Source: Metabacillus halosaccharovorans (GTDB lineage Bacteria > Bacillota > Bacilli > Bacillales > Bacillaceae). From it: DNA of 64,000 nt. Location of the stretch: positions 806,001 to 870,000 of the forward strand of contig NZ_KV917371.1 of assembly GCF_002019635.1 (NCBI RefSeq). The letters are read 5' to 3'. The translations under genes were made by a program, and so were the position numbers. Below the pieces are notes generated by a model. That model worked only from the letters and a program-made list of their open reading frames with translations, was not told where the DNA came from and made no database searches. Positions 45,336 through 54,820 of this stretch are shown here, in pieces (within the stretch, counting starts at the first letter, position 1; each line of letters opens with the position of its first letter).

Positions 45336-47207
45336 TTAAGGAAGGTACATCTTACATAACGTTTTTATATCATCAAATGTTTCCCCATAATGTGTTGCAG
45401 AACCAACCTCTTGAGCTATTTTAAGTAATTCACTACTTAAATTTGATTGGCCTAGAATGATACAAACACGACCAAATAAATAGGAAATATCTGAGTAGGT
45501 AATATCCTGTTTAATTGCCTCATTAGCAATAGTTACTAATTCATCAATCCTATCTAATTCCAAAAGAGATAATATAAGCCATTTGGTGGCTATAAGTTTT
45601 TCTTCCTCTGTTAGAGTCGAAAATTTTTCTTTAGTCCATTCGATAATACCAAGATAATTCCTATTTTTATATAACTTTCTAATTTCCCCTAACCACTTGG
45701 AAAGAAAATACGATTCATTAGCATTTCCTATTTTAATTGGTAAAAACAACAGATCACTGTTCTGAAAAGGTAAAACTCCTCTTTTTAAAAGACGTTGTTC
45801 AGTCCTTATTATTGTATGATCTGGAACATCATTAGAATAAAGGACTTGTACACTAAAAGGAATATCTACTCCGATTGATATTATACGCTTAATTTGTTCA
45901 ATAGATTCATTATCTATTGTTTCTCCTTCAATTAAGTATAAACACCAGTCCTTATTTAATTTAAGTTGAACTTCGTTAATCATAATATATACTTGTTCAG
46001 AACTTAACCCTTTTGGCAGAACCTCAATGTGAAGAGATGTTTGTGAGAATAACTGAGAAACATTATTCCATTGTTCAATAGTTGCATATAGATACTGTTC
46101 CCAGTTCAAAATAATGCTTTCCCAATTAAATTTCTCGGAAGTTACATAACCATTTTCCACCAATTCCATTCGTTTTTCATAATCATCAATTAACAGCATT
46201 ATCTGCTCAGCTAAACTTTTCGGGTCCCCTATTCGGCCGAATAAACAATTATATCCATCTATACCATATTCTTGTACCCCTTTATTGTTTGTCGATATAA
46301 CAGCACATCCACAAGTCATAGCCTCTAGCGGTGGCAATGGAAATGATTCGTAATAAGAACCCGAAACAAAAATATCACAAGACCTATAAATATCACCTAA
46401 ATCTATTTGGCTTGGATTCACTACCAAAGTTCCGTCAAAATGTGATTGTGGGGCTTGTTGAGTTACCCATACTTCATCAAAGTCTCTTCCTGATTTGCGA
46501 ACAACTTTTAGTGCTTCTCTTATATCCTTTATACCCTTAAAGGCATTTTCCTCTTGTCCTACAAATAAGATTCTGGGTTTTCCTTTTAATTGATTTGTTC
46601 TCGGATAAAAATACTTGTTATCTAAAGCATTGTGTAAAACTTGTCCCTTTCTTCCAAAATTCTTTTCAAGAGTATCTACCAAAATCTTTGAAACTCCAAC
46701 TACCGGAACCGGAAAATTCCAAATTTCTTTAAAATATGATTGAACATTTTCACCGAGCTTATCATATTCATAAATGTAAGTATCACCTTGTTCAAATAAT
46801 ATTACAGGTGCCTTTTGCATTGAGTAACACTCAGGTAATTGGTCTGCTACAGTGCAAACAATAATATCAACATCTGGCATCATTTGCATAAATCCTACAT
46901 GCAGTGGAACCTTAATGAAATTAGCCTTTACATCTCGCCAATCAGGCTTATCATCTCTACAAAGTATCACTACATCGTGACCTCTATCAACAAGATGATT
47001 TGTATGTTCTAAAAGAATTTTAACTCCACCACAGACACGTGCATGGTTCATTACATAGACAATTTTAAGTTTTGTTTGGTTGTTCTTTGGTGAAAATAAC
47101 ACATCAATTCTTTTAGAAAGTTCGCTTAAGTAATGCTTGTTTCTATTATTAACTATTTTTTGAATATATTTTATATAATGGTACCTTAATTCATTCATGA
47201 TATTCAC
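45336..47207 (-). CDS. GT4-family glycosyltransferase with C-terminal extension
   Basis: This 623-residue protein has a GT-B glycosyltransferase (about 45-400): the acceptor domain begins KIVYVMNHARVCGGVKILLEHTNHL and the donor domain shows VGVSKILVDTLE, RILFVGQEENAFKGIKDI and the nucleotide-sugar motif SYYESFPLPPLEAMTCGCAVIST with E-x7-E spacing. Residues about 410-623 form an unassigned alpha-helical, TPR-like extension. Position in the flagellar locus next to flagellin genes suggests flagellin glycosylation (inference). AAGGAG lies 9 nt before the GTG start. Confidence 0.85.
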   Translation of the reverse strand: MNIMNELRYHYIKYIQKIVNNRNKHYLSELSKRIDVLFSPKNNQTKLKIVYVMNHARVCGGVKILLEHTNHLVDRGHDVVILCRDDKPDWRDVKANFIKVPLHVGFMQMMPDVDIIVCTVADQLPECYSMQKAPVILFEQGDTYIYEYDKLGENVQSYFKEIWNFPVPVVGVSKILVDTLEKNFGRKGQVLHNALDNKYFYPRTNQLKGKPRILFVGQEENAFKGIKDIREALKVVRKSGRDFDEVWVTQQAPQSHFDGTLVVNPSQIDLGDIYRSCDIFVSGSYYESFPLPPLEAMTCGCAVISTNNKGVQEYGIDGYNCLFGRIGDPKSLAEQIMLLIDDYEKRMELVENGYVTSEKFNWESIILNWEQYLYATIEQWNNVSQLFSQTSLHIEVLPKGLSSEQVYIMINEVQLKLNKDWCLYLIEGETIDNESIEQIKRIISIGVDIPFSVQVLYSNDVPDHTIIRTEQRLLKRGVLPFQNSDLLFLPIKIGNANESYFLSKWLGEIRKLYKNRNYLGIIEWTKEKFSTLTEEEKLIATKWLILSLLELDRIDELVTIANEAIKQDITYSDISYLFGRVCIILGQSNLSSELLKIAQEVGSATHYGETFDDIKTLCKMYLP

Positions 47208-47235
47208 AAGGTTAATCTCCTTATATCACATTTAA

Positions 47236-48297
47236 CTAAATTAGTTTAAGTGTCTTATCTAATTGTTCCTTAGCAAATTTAACAACTATATGACTTAGCC
47301 TATTTTTATTATCTAAGACCTTTGAGTACATTTCAATCGCATGGAAATAATCCCTATTAGTTTGAGAAATTAGACCAATCCAAAAGTAACTCTCCGGACA
47401 CAGAGACTTATCAATACTTTCTAAAATTGTAAGGCTTTCATCAAGATTACCCTCATCAATTATATTAAATGCTGTCATCAATTGTTCATATGAAAGAATT
47501 ATTTCATTAATTCTTTCATCTATACGGGTTAAATCAGTGCTATTTGATGCCTTTGTTGATAAGAAAGGAAATAGCTTTCTCATCTTTAACAAATTAAGTT
47601 TCTCTATTCCTTTGTCTACTGAATCCATTTGATTTTGTCCCTCAACCTGAGCATTTGTACAAACATAAACTATTACAAAGCCGTTTTCACCACGAACCAT
47701 GTTATTTGGACACTGAGTAAAATTATCGACCACTGAAAATCCACTTTCTGATAAAGCATTCTTGAGTTGTTGTGGTGTGTAGTGTCGATAATGATGTGGA
47801 TTCTTTCCGTCCTTATAAAATGGGTTTTGGTCACATGGTATTACATCCTCATTCGGTGAAGAAATTAATAGTATTCCTCCAGGTTTCAGAAGGCTATTTA
47901 TTTTTTTAAGGAAATTTCCATCTTCACTTAAATGTTCAATTGTTTCAAAGCAAGTTATAACATCAAATTCTTTTATTGGCAATTTTGTATCGAAATCCCC
48001 TAGAAGATCAACATTTATATATTGATTTTTGGGAGTAGAGAAATATGTTTTTGCCCAATCTAATGCGTGGTCGTTAACATCTAAACCAACAACAAGCTCA
48101 CATCCTGAATTAGCAGCCATATAATATGAGCCATATCCGGCACCAGAGGCAGCGTCTAATACCCTGTCTCCACTTTTAATATAATTTATCGCAAGTTGAT
48201 AACGTTCTTTATGATCATGTGATGCTTCATTAAAAAATTTAGGATATATTCTTTCTCCTCCTTGTAATTCCTTATAATTCCCCTCTAAAATACCCAA
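47236..48297 (-). CDS. SAM-dependent methyltransferase with C-terminal helical domain
   Basis: This protein of about 353 residues has a class I methyltransferase domain (about 25-210): SAM motif I VLDAASGAGYGSYYMA, acidic loop VVGLDVN, then FDVITCFETIEHLSEDGNFLKKINSLLKPGG. The remaining 140 residues are helical and TPR-like (YFWIGLISQTNRDYFHAIEMYSKVLDN). It probably methylates a sugar made by its neighbours, as seen in other flagellin-glycan loci (inference). The ATG at 48306 abuts AAAGG, so TTG at 48297 with 9-nt spacing is the better start. Confidence 0.82.
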   Translation of the reverse strand: MGILEGNYKELQGGERIYPKFFNEASHDHKERYQLAINYIKSGDRVLDAASGAGYGSYYMAANSGCELVVGLDVNDHALDWAKTYFSTPKNQYINVDLLGDFDTKLPIKEFDVITCFETIEHLSEDGNFLKKINSLLKPGGILLISSPNEDVIPCDQNPFYKDGKNPHHYRHYTPQQLKNALSESGFSVVDNFTQCPNNMVRGENGFVIVYVCTNAQVEGQNQMDSVDKGIEKLNLLKMRKLFPFLSTKASNSTDLTRIDERINEIILSYEQLMTAFNIIDEGNLDESLTILESIDKSLCPESYFWIGLISQTNRDYFHAIEMYSKVLDNKNRLSHIVVKFAKEQLDKTLKLI

Positions 48298-48405
48298 AAA
48301 TATCATCCTTTCAAATAAAAATCCTAATACATTAGCTCATATAATAAGTAATCTTCACGATAATTACCCTTTGATTTTTATAATTTCATTTTAATTATGG
48401 ATCTT

Positions 48406-49497
48406 TTAATTAATATTTTTTTTAACAAAATTATTTTTAGTTAATTGTCCAACACGAGCTTTAGCTTGTGAATAACCATAATTAGATGATAAATAATAAT
48501 ATTCGATAGCCCTCTCCATATCACCGAACACCTCATAATATACACCTAAGTTATAGGCAGGAAGATATGTGCTTGTACCCTGTAAGTATTGAATATGTGG
48601 TTTGACGTTCAACTTTAAACAAGATAAAAAACTTTTTTCAATTTCATCAATGTATCTCATCGAATTACTTATATCTGTGAGACAATAGTTTAGATAAAAT
48701 AACCCTTTCGAAAAATGGAAATCTGTTACATTAAACAGTAACTGTTCATTATCTCTAATAATTCCTACTACTTCCTCTTTTACATATTCTTTACCACAAT
48801 TAATTATTTCTATTACCAATCGACTATAGTAAGCTGATTTCTTATCTGTCAGATTATAGGATTTAACTAATAATTTTAATGCTTTCTCAAATTCATTATT
48901 TATTCTTAATTCTTTTCCTAACTGAAAAAGAAAGTAAGAGTCATTAGCATTTTTATTTAACTCTTTCTGTAATAAGGGGATATTTCTTTTACACTTTTCA
49001 GTTGAGTCAATATACCCACTATGCTTAGCAATAATATTCATATTAAATCTCGGGATATTACTGTCAAGTTGTTCATGAACGCTACCTACATATTTAATGT
49101 CTCTTGGAAAGAATCTAGATACAAACTGATTTGACTGGAATATTTGACCATCTTTTATAAATTCACTACTGATTAATATTCTACCTATAGAATTTTTTTT
49201 CATTATTATAGAAAAATCATCTATTGTTCCTTCAATAATATGTTCATCAGCATCTAACATTAGTATATAATTCCCTGAAGTTTTGCTAATGGCAAAGTTG
49301 CGTGCAGCTGAAAAATCATCACACCATTCAAAATAAAATAAATTTACACCTTGATACTGTTTAATAATACTAACCGTATTATCAGTAGAACCAGTATCTA
49401 CTATTACTATTTCATCAACAAAATTTTCTACACTATCTAGACATTTTTTTATATGATTTTCCTCATTTTTAACAATTAATGCCAAGGAAATCTTCAA
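48406..49497 (-). CDS. GT2-family glycosyltransferase with TPR repeats
   Basis: This 363-residue protein has an N-terminal GT-A domain (about 1-170): MKISLALIVKNEENHIKKCLDSV, VDTGSTDNT and the DxD-like LMLDADEHI. TPR-like helices follow to the end (DSYFLFQLGKELRINNEFEKALKLL; GVYYEVFGDMERAIEYYYLSSNYG). It is a shorter paralogue of the next gene upstream. Such GT2-TPR proteins next to flagellin genes are candidates for O-glycosylating filament protein. The start is TTG at 49497 after AGGTGGG. GC content is lower than in the core flagellar genes, in keeping with acquisition. Confidence 0.87.
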   Translation of the reverse strand: MKISLALIVKNEENHIKKCLDSVENFVDEIVIVDTGSTDNTVSIIKQYQGVNLFYFEWCDDFSAARNFAISKTSGNYILMLDADEHIIEGTIDDFSIIMKKNSIGRILISSEFIKDGQIFQSNQFVSRFFPRDIKYVGSVHEQLDSNIPRFNMNIIAKHSGYIDSTEKCKRNIPLLQKELNKNANDSYFLFQLGKELRINNEFEKALKLLVKSYNLTDKKSAYYSRLVIEIINCGKEYVKEEVVGIIRDNEQLLFNVTDFHFSKGLFYLNYCLTDISNSMRYIDEIEKSFLSCLKLNVKPHIQYLQGTSTYLPAYNLGVYYEVFGDMERAIEYYYLSSNYGYSQAKARVGQLTKNNFVKKNIN

Positions 49498-49532
49498 TAA
49501 AAACCCACCTTTAATTAAATTGAACAGTTGAT

Positions 49533-51446
49533 CTAATGCTTAATACTTTCTAAATAGTAACTTACTTTAAATATACTTTTAGCTTTCTCTAAAGTAGGTA
49601 TATATTGGTGTGTATCTACATTTTCTAAAATATATGCATAAAATCTAAAATCATTTTCATATATTGATATGCCATATTGAGCAACTTCAATAGCATATTC
49701 TTTATTATTTGTTTCCAGAAAGCTATTGATAATATTAATAAAATCCTGTTCTATGAAGTTATTCCATTCTCCAGTATCATATAATTGTAAAGCCTCAACT
49801 CTAAAACCCTTAGCAAATAATACACTAGCTACTCTAGTCGTAACCTCACTATCAATATTCTCAACATTCTTTAATAATAAAGTACATAATGAATACATTT
49901 TATAGTTCAACAAGATTTCAAAAGAAGTTATAAAGAGATTTTTATCAAGTAATTCCAAGTTAGTATTACCATTCTTAATATCTATTAATGACTTTAGAGC
50001 ATCTTCAATATCAAGTTCCTTCATTAATTTTTTAAAATATTCATCTTCTGTAAGAATATCCCTTAACAGAAAAAGATCTACAACATTAATCCAATTTGAT
50101 TTAATAAGATCCTTTGCAACTGAAACTTTGAGAATATCATGCAAATCTTCAAACTGTCCTTTTCCTTCAATTGCTATTTTTTTTAGTATACCCACTTTAT
50201 ATAATAAACCATCTTCTTCTTTTAATTGCTTTAATAAGCATAAAGCCAATTCTATATTTCCAATATCATAACAAGCTCTTACATAACTTGTTATATTTTT
50301 ATTATTTATTAAGTTTTTACTTTTAAGAAAATCTGCTATTTCATTTACTGTATGGAACCTATTGAGTATATATATGCTTTTTTTTATAGCATCCTCATTA
50401 TATTTATTTATATTTAACACACTTATAAAGTTAAAGATTGATTCTTGGTAAGATTCCTCATATAGAAAGATATCTCCTAACCTACTATAAGGTTTTTGGT
50501 CCCTAAAATCTGGTCTAAATAAAATATGATTGTACTTTTCATAATTGTTTATTAAATCCGAAAACAAAAGCTTTGCATCTTTCATTTGACCCCTTAAATA
50601 GAATATTTCACCTTTTAAATATGGAAATTCAGGAGAATCCCCATAGATTTTTTCAGCATCATGTATTACATTTAATGCATCATTGTACCTCTTTAATTGT
50701 ATTAAACATATAATTATTTGTACTAAGGTTGTAGAAACCCAAGCTAGCCTAAAATCAGATTTTAGCTTATATGCTTCGATGTAGCATTCTAACGCTTTAT
50801 TAATTTCTCCGCCAGAAGAATACTCATTTCCAAGGTTAAAATAGTCAAATGCATTTTTATTTTTCATTTCATTTTCTAGAAGTTTCTTATTTCTATTACT
50901 TTTGTCTTTTTCATTAACAGTTTGTTTTAAATATCCAGAATGAAAAATTAGCAGGTTGGAATTGTTATATTTTATCTCCTGACCAGTCTGATTTCTAAAC
51001 TGTTCATGGATTTTACGATAATAACTTATCTCCCCGTTATTTTTATATATTCTATCATGGAAATTTTGAACAAGAACCTCTCCTAAATTCCCTGTAAAAT
51101 TTAAAATTTTAGCATAATATGCATCATAAATCCCATTATCTTTCTTTAGCTCTTTTATAAAAACCTCAAAATTTTCTTCATCAACATACTCATCAGCATC
51201 TAAAACTAAAATCCATTTTCCAGTTGCTTTAGAAGCAGCATAATTACGGGCAGCTGAAAAATCATGAACCCATTCAAAATCATATATATTAGTTGTATAT
51301 TTAGATACTAATTCTTTTGTATTATCTGTAGAACCAGTATCTACAACTATAATTTCATCTACGAGATTTTTGATTGAACTTAAACAACGGTCTATTACTT
51401 TCTCTTCATTTTTAACTATCATACACAGGGAGATGAATTTATCCAT
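49533..51446 (-). CDS. GT2-family glycosyltransferase with long TPR region
   Basis: This 637-residue protein has an N-terminal GT2 domain (about 1-190: FISLCMIVKNEEKVIDRCLSS, VDTGSTDNTKEL, WILVLDADEYVDEE). About 430 residues of helical repeats follow, several clearly TPR-like (NAFDYFNLGNEYSSGGEINKALECYIEAY). The repeats could dock flagellin or its chaperones. It is the first gene after hag, separated by a strong terminator, so a separate promoter or read-through is needed. GGAGG precedes the ATG. Confidence 0.87.
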   Translation of the reverse strand: MDKFISLCMIVKNEEKVIDRCLSSIKNLVDEIIVVDTGSTDNTKELVSKYTTNIYDFEWVHDFSAARNYAASKATGKWILVLDADEYVDEENFEVFIKELKKDNGIYDAYYAKILNFTGNLGEVLVQNFHDRIYKNNGEISYYRKIHEQFRNQTGQEIKYNNSNLLIFHSGYLKQTVNEKDKSNRNKKLLENEMKNKNAFDYFNLGNEYSSGGEINKALECYIEAYKLKSDFRLAWVSTTLVQIIICLIQLKRYNDALNVIHDAEKIYGDSPEFPYLKGEIFYLRGQMKDAKLLFSDLINNYEKYNHILFRPDFRDQKPYSRLGDIFLYEESYQESIFNFISVLNINKYNEDAIKKSIYILNRFHTVNEIADFLKSKNLINNKNITSYVRACYDIGNIELALCLLKQLKEEDGLLYKVGILKKIAIEGKGQFEDLHDILKVSVAKDLIKSNWINVVDLFLLRDILTEDEYFKKLMKELDIEDALKSLIDIKNGNTNLELLDKNLFITSFEILLNYKMYSLCTLLLKNVENIDSEVTTRVASVLFAKGFRVEALQLYDTGEWNNFIEQDFINIINSFLETNNKEYAIEVAQYGISIYENDFRFYAYILENVDTHQYIPTLEKAKSIFKVSYYLESIKH

Positions 51447-51480
51447 TAGTATTCCTCCAAATTTTAATGATTCTAATAAA

Positions 51481-51513
51481 AATATCGTACTTATGTAAAA
51501 TAAGTACGATATT
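51481..51513 (-). terminator. Terminator of hag
   Basis: AATATCGTACTTAT and ATAAGTACGATATT form a perfect 14-bp stem with a 5-nt loop, followed by TTTTA on the minus strand. Confidence 0.95.
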
Positions 51514-51538
51514 CCTTTAGAACCATTACGGACTTTAA

Positions 51539-52354
51539 TTAACGTAGTAATTGTAAAACACCTTGTGGTTGTTGGTTTGCTTGTGCAAGCATTGCTTGAG
51601 CAGCTTGAGATAGAATTGAATTCTTAGTTTGAGACATCATTTCACTTGCCATATCAACATCACGTACACGAGACTCTGCTGCAGTTAAGTTTTCTTGAGA
51701 AGCACCTAAGTTGTTAATTGTGTGCTCTAAACGGTTTTGAACGGCACCTAGTACAGAACGTTGTTTTGATACTTTGTCGATCGCAGCATCGATTTGACTA
51801 ATAGAAGAACTTGCCGCAGCATTAGTACTAACAGAAACTAGTGCTGAGCTTAAGCTTAATCCAGTAGTGTTCATTGCAGAAATTCCGATATTTATAACTT
51901 GTCCTTCATTTGCTCCAATTTGAAGAGTACCAGAGAAACTTCCACCTAAAAGGTTTTGAGTATTGAATTCAGTAGTACCAGCAATTCTATCAACTTCTGA
52001 CATTAACTGATTTAACTCATCTTGGATTGCACTACGGTCTTCAGTAACGTTAGTATCGTTACCACCTTGAACTGCAAGTTCACGCATACGTTGAAGGATT
52101 GCATGTGTTTCGTTTAATGCACCCTCAGCAGTTTGAATTAAAGAGATACCATCTTGAGAGTTCTTTCCAGCCATTTCTAAACCGCGGATTTGTCCACGCA
52201 TTTTTTCAGAAATTGCAAGACCTGCAGCATCGTCACCAGCACGGTTGATACGAAGACCTGAAGATAGTTTTTCCATTGATTTTGCTTGTCCGTTGTTAGC
52301 AGATGATAACTGACGGTAAGTGTTTAAAGCTGCGATATTGTGATTAATTCTCAT
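51539..52354 (-). CDS. hag: Flagellin Hag
   Basis: This 271-residue major filament subunit is close to the minimal flagellin size (B. subtilis Hag is 304). The N-terminal D0/D1 (MRINHNIAALNTYRQLSSANNGQAKSMEKLSSGLRINRAGDDAAGLAISEKM) and C-terminal D1/D0 (VQNRLEHTINNLGASQENLTAAESRVRDVDMASEMM ... LAQANQQPQGVLQLLR) are intact, with almost no variable domain between about 165 and 190. A frame from 52384 adds ten residues but overlaps the ribosome-binding site AGGGAGG; ATG 52354 is right. It lies after csrA-fliW, with a sigma-D promoter and an upstream 31-codon ORF. Confidence 0.97.
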   Translation of the reverse strand: MRINHNIAALNTYRQLSSANNGQAKSMEKLSSGLRINRAGDDAAGLAISEKMRGQIRGLEMAGKNSQDGISLIQTAEGALNETHAILQRMRELAVQGGNDTNVTEDRSAIQDELNQLMSEVDRIAGTTEFNTQNLLGGSFSGTLQIGANEGQVINIGISAMNTTGLSLSSALVSVSTNAAASSSISQIDAAIDKVSKQRSVLGAVQNRLEHTINNLGASQENLTAAESRVRDVDMASEMMSQTKNSILSQAAQAMLAQANQQPQGVLQLLR

Positions 52355-52355
52355 T

Positions 52356-52451
52356 TTAATTTTCCTCCCTGAATGTAAGTTCATCCACTTCCTTGTAGAT
52401 GAAAGTTAAGTTTTTGTAGTTAGAGAGGAAGCACTTTTTGTCGGCCGCCAT
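52356..52451 (-). CDS. 31-codon leader ORF coupled to hag
   Basis: This ORF has a strong ribosome-binding site (AGGGAGGAA, 52458-52466, 6 nt before the ATG). It encodes a charged 31-residue peptide (MAADKKCFLSNYKNL...) and ends with TAA one base before the hag ATG. The hag site AGGGAGGAA lies in its final codons. The two initiation regions share an identical 9-mer 96 nt apart. It could be a true leader peptide giving translational coupling, or the first AGGGAGGA may be an extra CsrA site and the ORF incidental. Confidence 0.5.
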   Translation of the reverse strand: MAADKKCFLSNYKNLTFIYKEVDELTFREEN

Positions 52452-52476
52452 TTTGTGTTCCTCCCTTACACTAATA

Positions 52477-52502
52477 TTATCGACACTATTTATAATTGTT
52501 TA
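52477..52502 (-). promoter_or_regulatory. Sigma-D promoter of hag
   Basis: On the minus strand TAAA (52499-52502), 14 bp, then GTCGATAA (52477-52484), 6 of 8 matches to GCCGATAT. Confidence 0.78.
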
Positions 52503-52572
52503 ATAGTTTTTAAAAAGAATTTGATATTTATCTAATGGTATTTTTTACTAATTAAATTTTCATATCAAAAAA

Positions 52573-52602
52573 ATAAACCCCGAATTATTTTTCAGGGTTT
52601 AT
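52573..52602 (-). terminator. Terminator of csrA
   Basis: ATAAACCC and GGGTTTAT pair, followed on the minus strand by TTTTTTT. The stem overlaps the last csrA codons. Confidence 0.85.
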
Positions 52603-52821
52603 CTGCTTATTCCTAAGCTCATTAAGTATCGTAGCCGAAATAGATGCTGCTTCACTGTTCGATTCTTGGATTGAAAGGTATATTTCTTTTCGATGAACGT
52701 CAATGTCCTTTGGTGCATTAATTCCTATCTTAACCTGATCTCCGTTTACAGAAAGCACCGTAATTTCTATATCTTCACCAACTTTTATTGATTCACTTAT
52801 CCGTCTAGTCAAGACTAACAT
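52585..52821 (-). CDS. csrA: Carbon storage / translation regulator CsrA
   Basis: This 78-residue RNA-binding protein ([48 protein letters not shown]) represses hag translation by covering its ribosome-binding site and is itself antagonised by FliW. AAGGAGG precedes the ATG. It sits 11 bp after fliW and directly upstream of hag, the standard Bacillus arrangement. Confidence 0.97.
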   Translation of the reverse strand: MLVLTRRISESIKVGEDIEITVLSVNGDQVKIGINAPKDIDVHRKEIYLSIQESNSEAASISATILNELRNKQINPEK

Positions 52822-52832
52822 ATCCTGCCTCC

Positions 52833-53270
52833 TTATTTAACATCCAAGTTTGCAAATAATCGGTGTCTTATACTGTAGTTTGAATTATTTAGAATTATTT
52901 GCTTTCCTAGATTTTCCTGATGATTAATTATTACAGGGGCCATTAGATTTACGGTAGATTCCTTTAATGAATCTTTGAGTGTAATTATTGCCAAAACATT
53001 CACATCTTTTTCATTGGATATCTTTAATACATCTTTATCACTATCAGTGAGGTCAAACTCATAATCTGTTGTATAAACAAATGGATCTACAACAATAAAC
53101 CCTAATCCCGCAGTCTCTATTGATTGTAATATCAAAAATGGAGATTCTTTATTTAATGAAAGAAGAGTGAATTTTTTTTCATCATTAAATCCAGGTATTC
53201 CGTTAACAAATTTAATAATTTCATTATCATCTATGTCGATTTCACCATGATATTTCGTCTCTATCAACAT
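52833..53270 (-). CDS. fliW: Flagellar assembly factor FliW
   Basis: This 145-residue beta-barrel protein matches FliW ([57 protein letters not shown]). FliW binds either flagellin or CsrA. When flagellin has been exported, FliW frees itself to inhibit CsrA and lets hag be translated. AAGGATG precedes the ATG. It is followed 11 bp later by csrA. Confidence 0.97.
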   Translation of the reverse strand: MLIETKYHGEIDIDDNEIIKFVNGIPGFNDEKKFTLLSLNKESPFLILQSIETAGLGFIVVDPFVYTTDYEFDLTDSDKDVLKISNEKDVNVLAIITLKDSLKESTVNLMAPVIINHQENLGKQIILNNSNYSIRHRLFANLDVK

Positions 53271-53289
53271 TCATCATCATCCTTTTTGG

Positions 53290-53859
53290 TTAGACCATTA
53301 TATCTATTGTTTCAAAGTCAATATTTAGATTATTTTCTTGTGCCAGGCTAATATCTACTTTTCCTGGTTGATAGTCATGAACGGGTTTATTTACCTGTAC
53401 CGAAATCATAGGTTTATTAGGAGTTATATTAGTTTTTACCACTGAAGGTTGGTAGTTAATCTTCACACTTCCAACAGAAGGTACGAACCCTATACCAAAC
53501 TCTTTTGTGGGTTTATGTCCATGCCTTTTTGCCTGGATAGAAATAGGATTGCCACCATTTTCTATTTTCATAAGTTCTTCGCCTTCTTGGGCTCTCCTTT
53601 GTATTCCTGCTAACAATCCTTGTTTCCCTAATTGAGCATGCTCTTCTGTTCTGAGAAAAACTGACTTTAAGTCAACATCTGCTCTAGCTTGCGATTGATC
53701 AATTGTTAATTTTCCATGAGTAGTTCGTACTGATAAATCCGCTTTGGGTTGTTCAATTGACATATCTGCTTTCGGTTGATGGATTTGACTAATAGCGTTT
53801 CTAGTTGTCATAGAAATTTGAGCATTTGTACTTTCGAGTCTAATTTGGGGTATATTCAC
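53290..53859 (-). CDS. yviE: DUF6470-family flagellar-cluster protein YviE
   Basis: This 189-residue protein has an N-terminal half made of short beta-like repeats (MSIEQPKADLSVRTTHGKLTIDQSQARADVDL) and a second half with the segment GFVPSVGSVKINYQPSVVKTNI. Size and position between flgL and fliW match B. subtilis YviE; its role in flagella is unknown. GTG at 53859 has AGGAG 8 nt upstream and is preferred to the track start nine bases earlier. A terminator just before it partly separates it from flgL. Confidence 0.88.
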   Translation of the reverse strand: MNIPQIRLESTNAQISMTTRNAISQIHQPKADMSIEQPKADLSVRTTHGKLTIDQSQARADVDLKSVFLRTEEHAQLGKQGLLAGIQRRAQEGEELMKIENGGNPISIQAKRHGHKPTKEFGIGFVPSVGSVKINYQPSVVKTNITPNKPMISVQVNKPVHDYQPGKVDISLAQENNLNIDFETIDIMV

Positions 53860-53875
53860 TACAATCACTCCTAGT

Positions 53876-53901
53876 AAAAAAGCTATCCTAAAAAAGATAG
53901 C
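53876..53901 (-). terminator. Terminator after flgL
   Basis: AAGCTATC and GATAGCTT pair, followed by a T run on the minus strand, placed right at the flgL stop codon. Confidence 0.88.
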
Positions 53902-54810
53902 TTAACGTAAAAAGTCCATTAAAGTTGGTTGAATAATCTTAGATCCCGCTGCTAGTGAAGCACGATGAATACTCTCTTGAATCGTTAAGTCAGTAATCAC
54001 TCGTTCCATGTCAGCATCTTCATTATCTGAAAGTATTCTGTTTGCGATAACCTCCTGATCGGCAAGGCGGCTATCAATTAATTCAAGTCTATTATACCTA
54101 GCCCCCAGCTCGGCTCTTTCAGCAGTTAAGTTACCCAAATGTTTATCCAGATCAGTTAATAGTTGATCACCATTTTCTAAAGTCCCAACACTATCAGTCA
54201 AGTTTCTTTCTAATTCTTCCAACGTATTGAAAAAGTCCTTACCAAAAATATTGTTTGAATTTATATTTACCTTTAACTGAACTCCTTTTGACACTTCAAC
54301 ATTATAAGAGGAAGTATCTTGAGAAAAGGTATATTCTTTGTTACCAACAGCATCTGTTGTAAAAGCATCGTCTGCAATTGGTGCAGTCTGAGTTTTTTGC
54401 CCATTAAATATATACTTTCCCGCTATTTGAGTATTAGCTACACCGATTAAATCTTCTTTAAGCTGTCCAATTTCAACACCGACTGCCTTTAAATCTTCTG
54501 GACTGTTTGTTCCGTTCTGTGCCTGAACTACTAATTCACGAATTCTTTGTGTAATTTGTGTAGCCTGCTCAATTCCTGCTTCTGAATTTTCCATCCAAGT
54601 ATATGCCTCAGATAAATTTCTCTGATATTGTTCATTTTCAGTTAAATTCGTACGATAGAACATCCCTTTAATTGCTACAACCGGGTCATCAGAAGGACGT
54701 GTTATCTTTTTACCTGTGGCTAATTGATCTTGATATTTGCTTAGTTTTGCATAGCTGTTACTTAGGTTTCTTAATGAATTATTCGCTAACATACTTTGTG
54801 TTACACGCAT
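53902..54810 (-). CDS. flgL: Hook-filament junction protein FlgL
   Basis: This 302-residue hook-associated protein 3 joins filament to hook. It has a flagellin-like N-terminus (MRVTQSMLANNSLRNLSNSYAKLSKYQDQLATGKKITRPSDDP) and C-terminus (NRLELIDSRLADQEVIANRILSDNEDADMERVITDLTIQE). Length agrees with B. subtilis FlgL (298). It follows flgK after 10 bp. Confidence 0.96.
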   Translation of the reverse strand: MRVTQSMLANNSLRNLSNSYAKLSKYQDQLATGKKITRPSDDPVVAIKGMFYRTNLTENEQYQRNLSEAYTWMENSEAGIEQATQITQRIRELVVQAQNGTNSPEDLKAVGVEIGQLKEDLIGVANTQIAGKYIFNGQKTQTAPIADDAFTTDAVGNKEYTFSQDTSSYNVEVSKGVQLKVNINSNNIFGKDFFNTLEELERNLTDSVGTLENGDQLLTDLDKHLGNLTAERAELGARYNRLELIDSRLADQEVIANRILSDNEDADMERVITDLTIQESIHRASLAAGSKIIQPTLMDFLR

Positions 54811-54820
54811 AATTGCTCAC

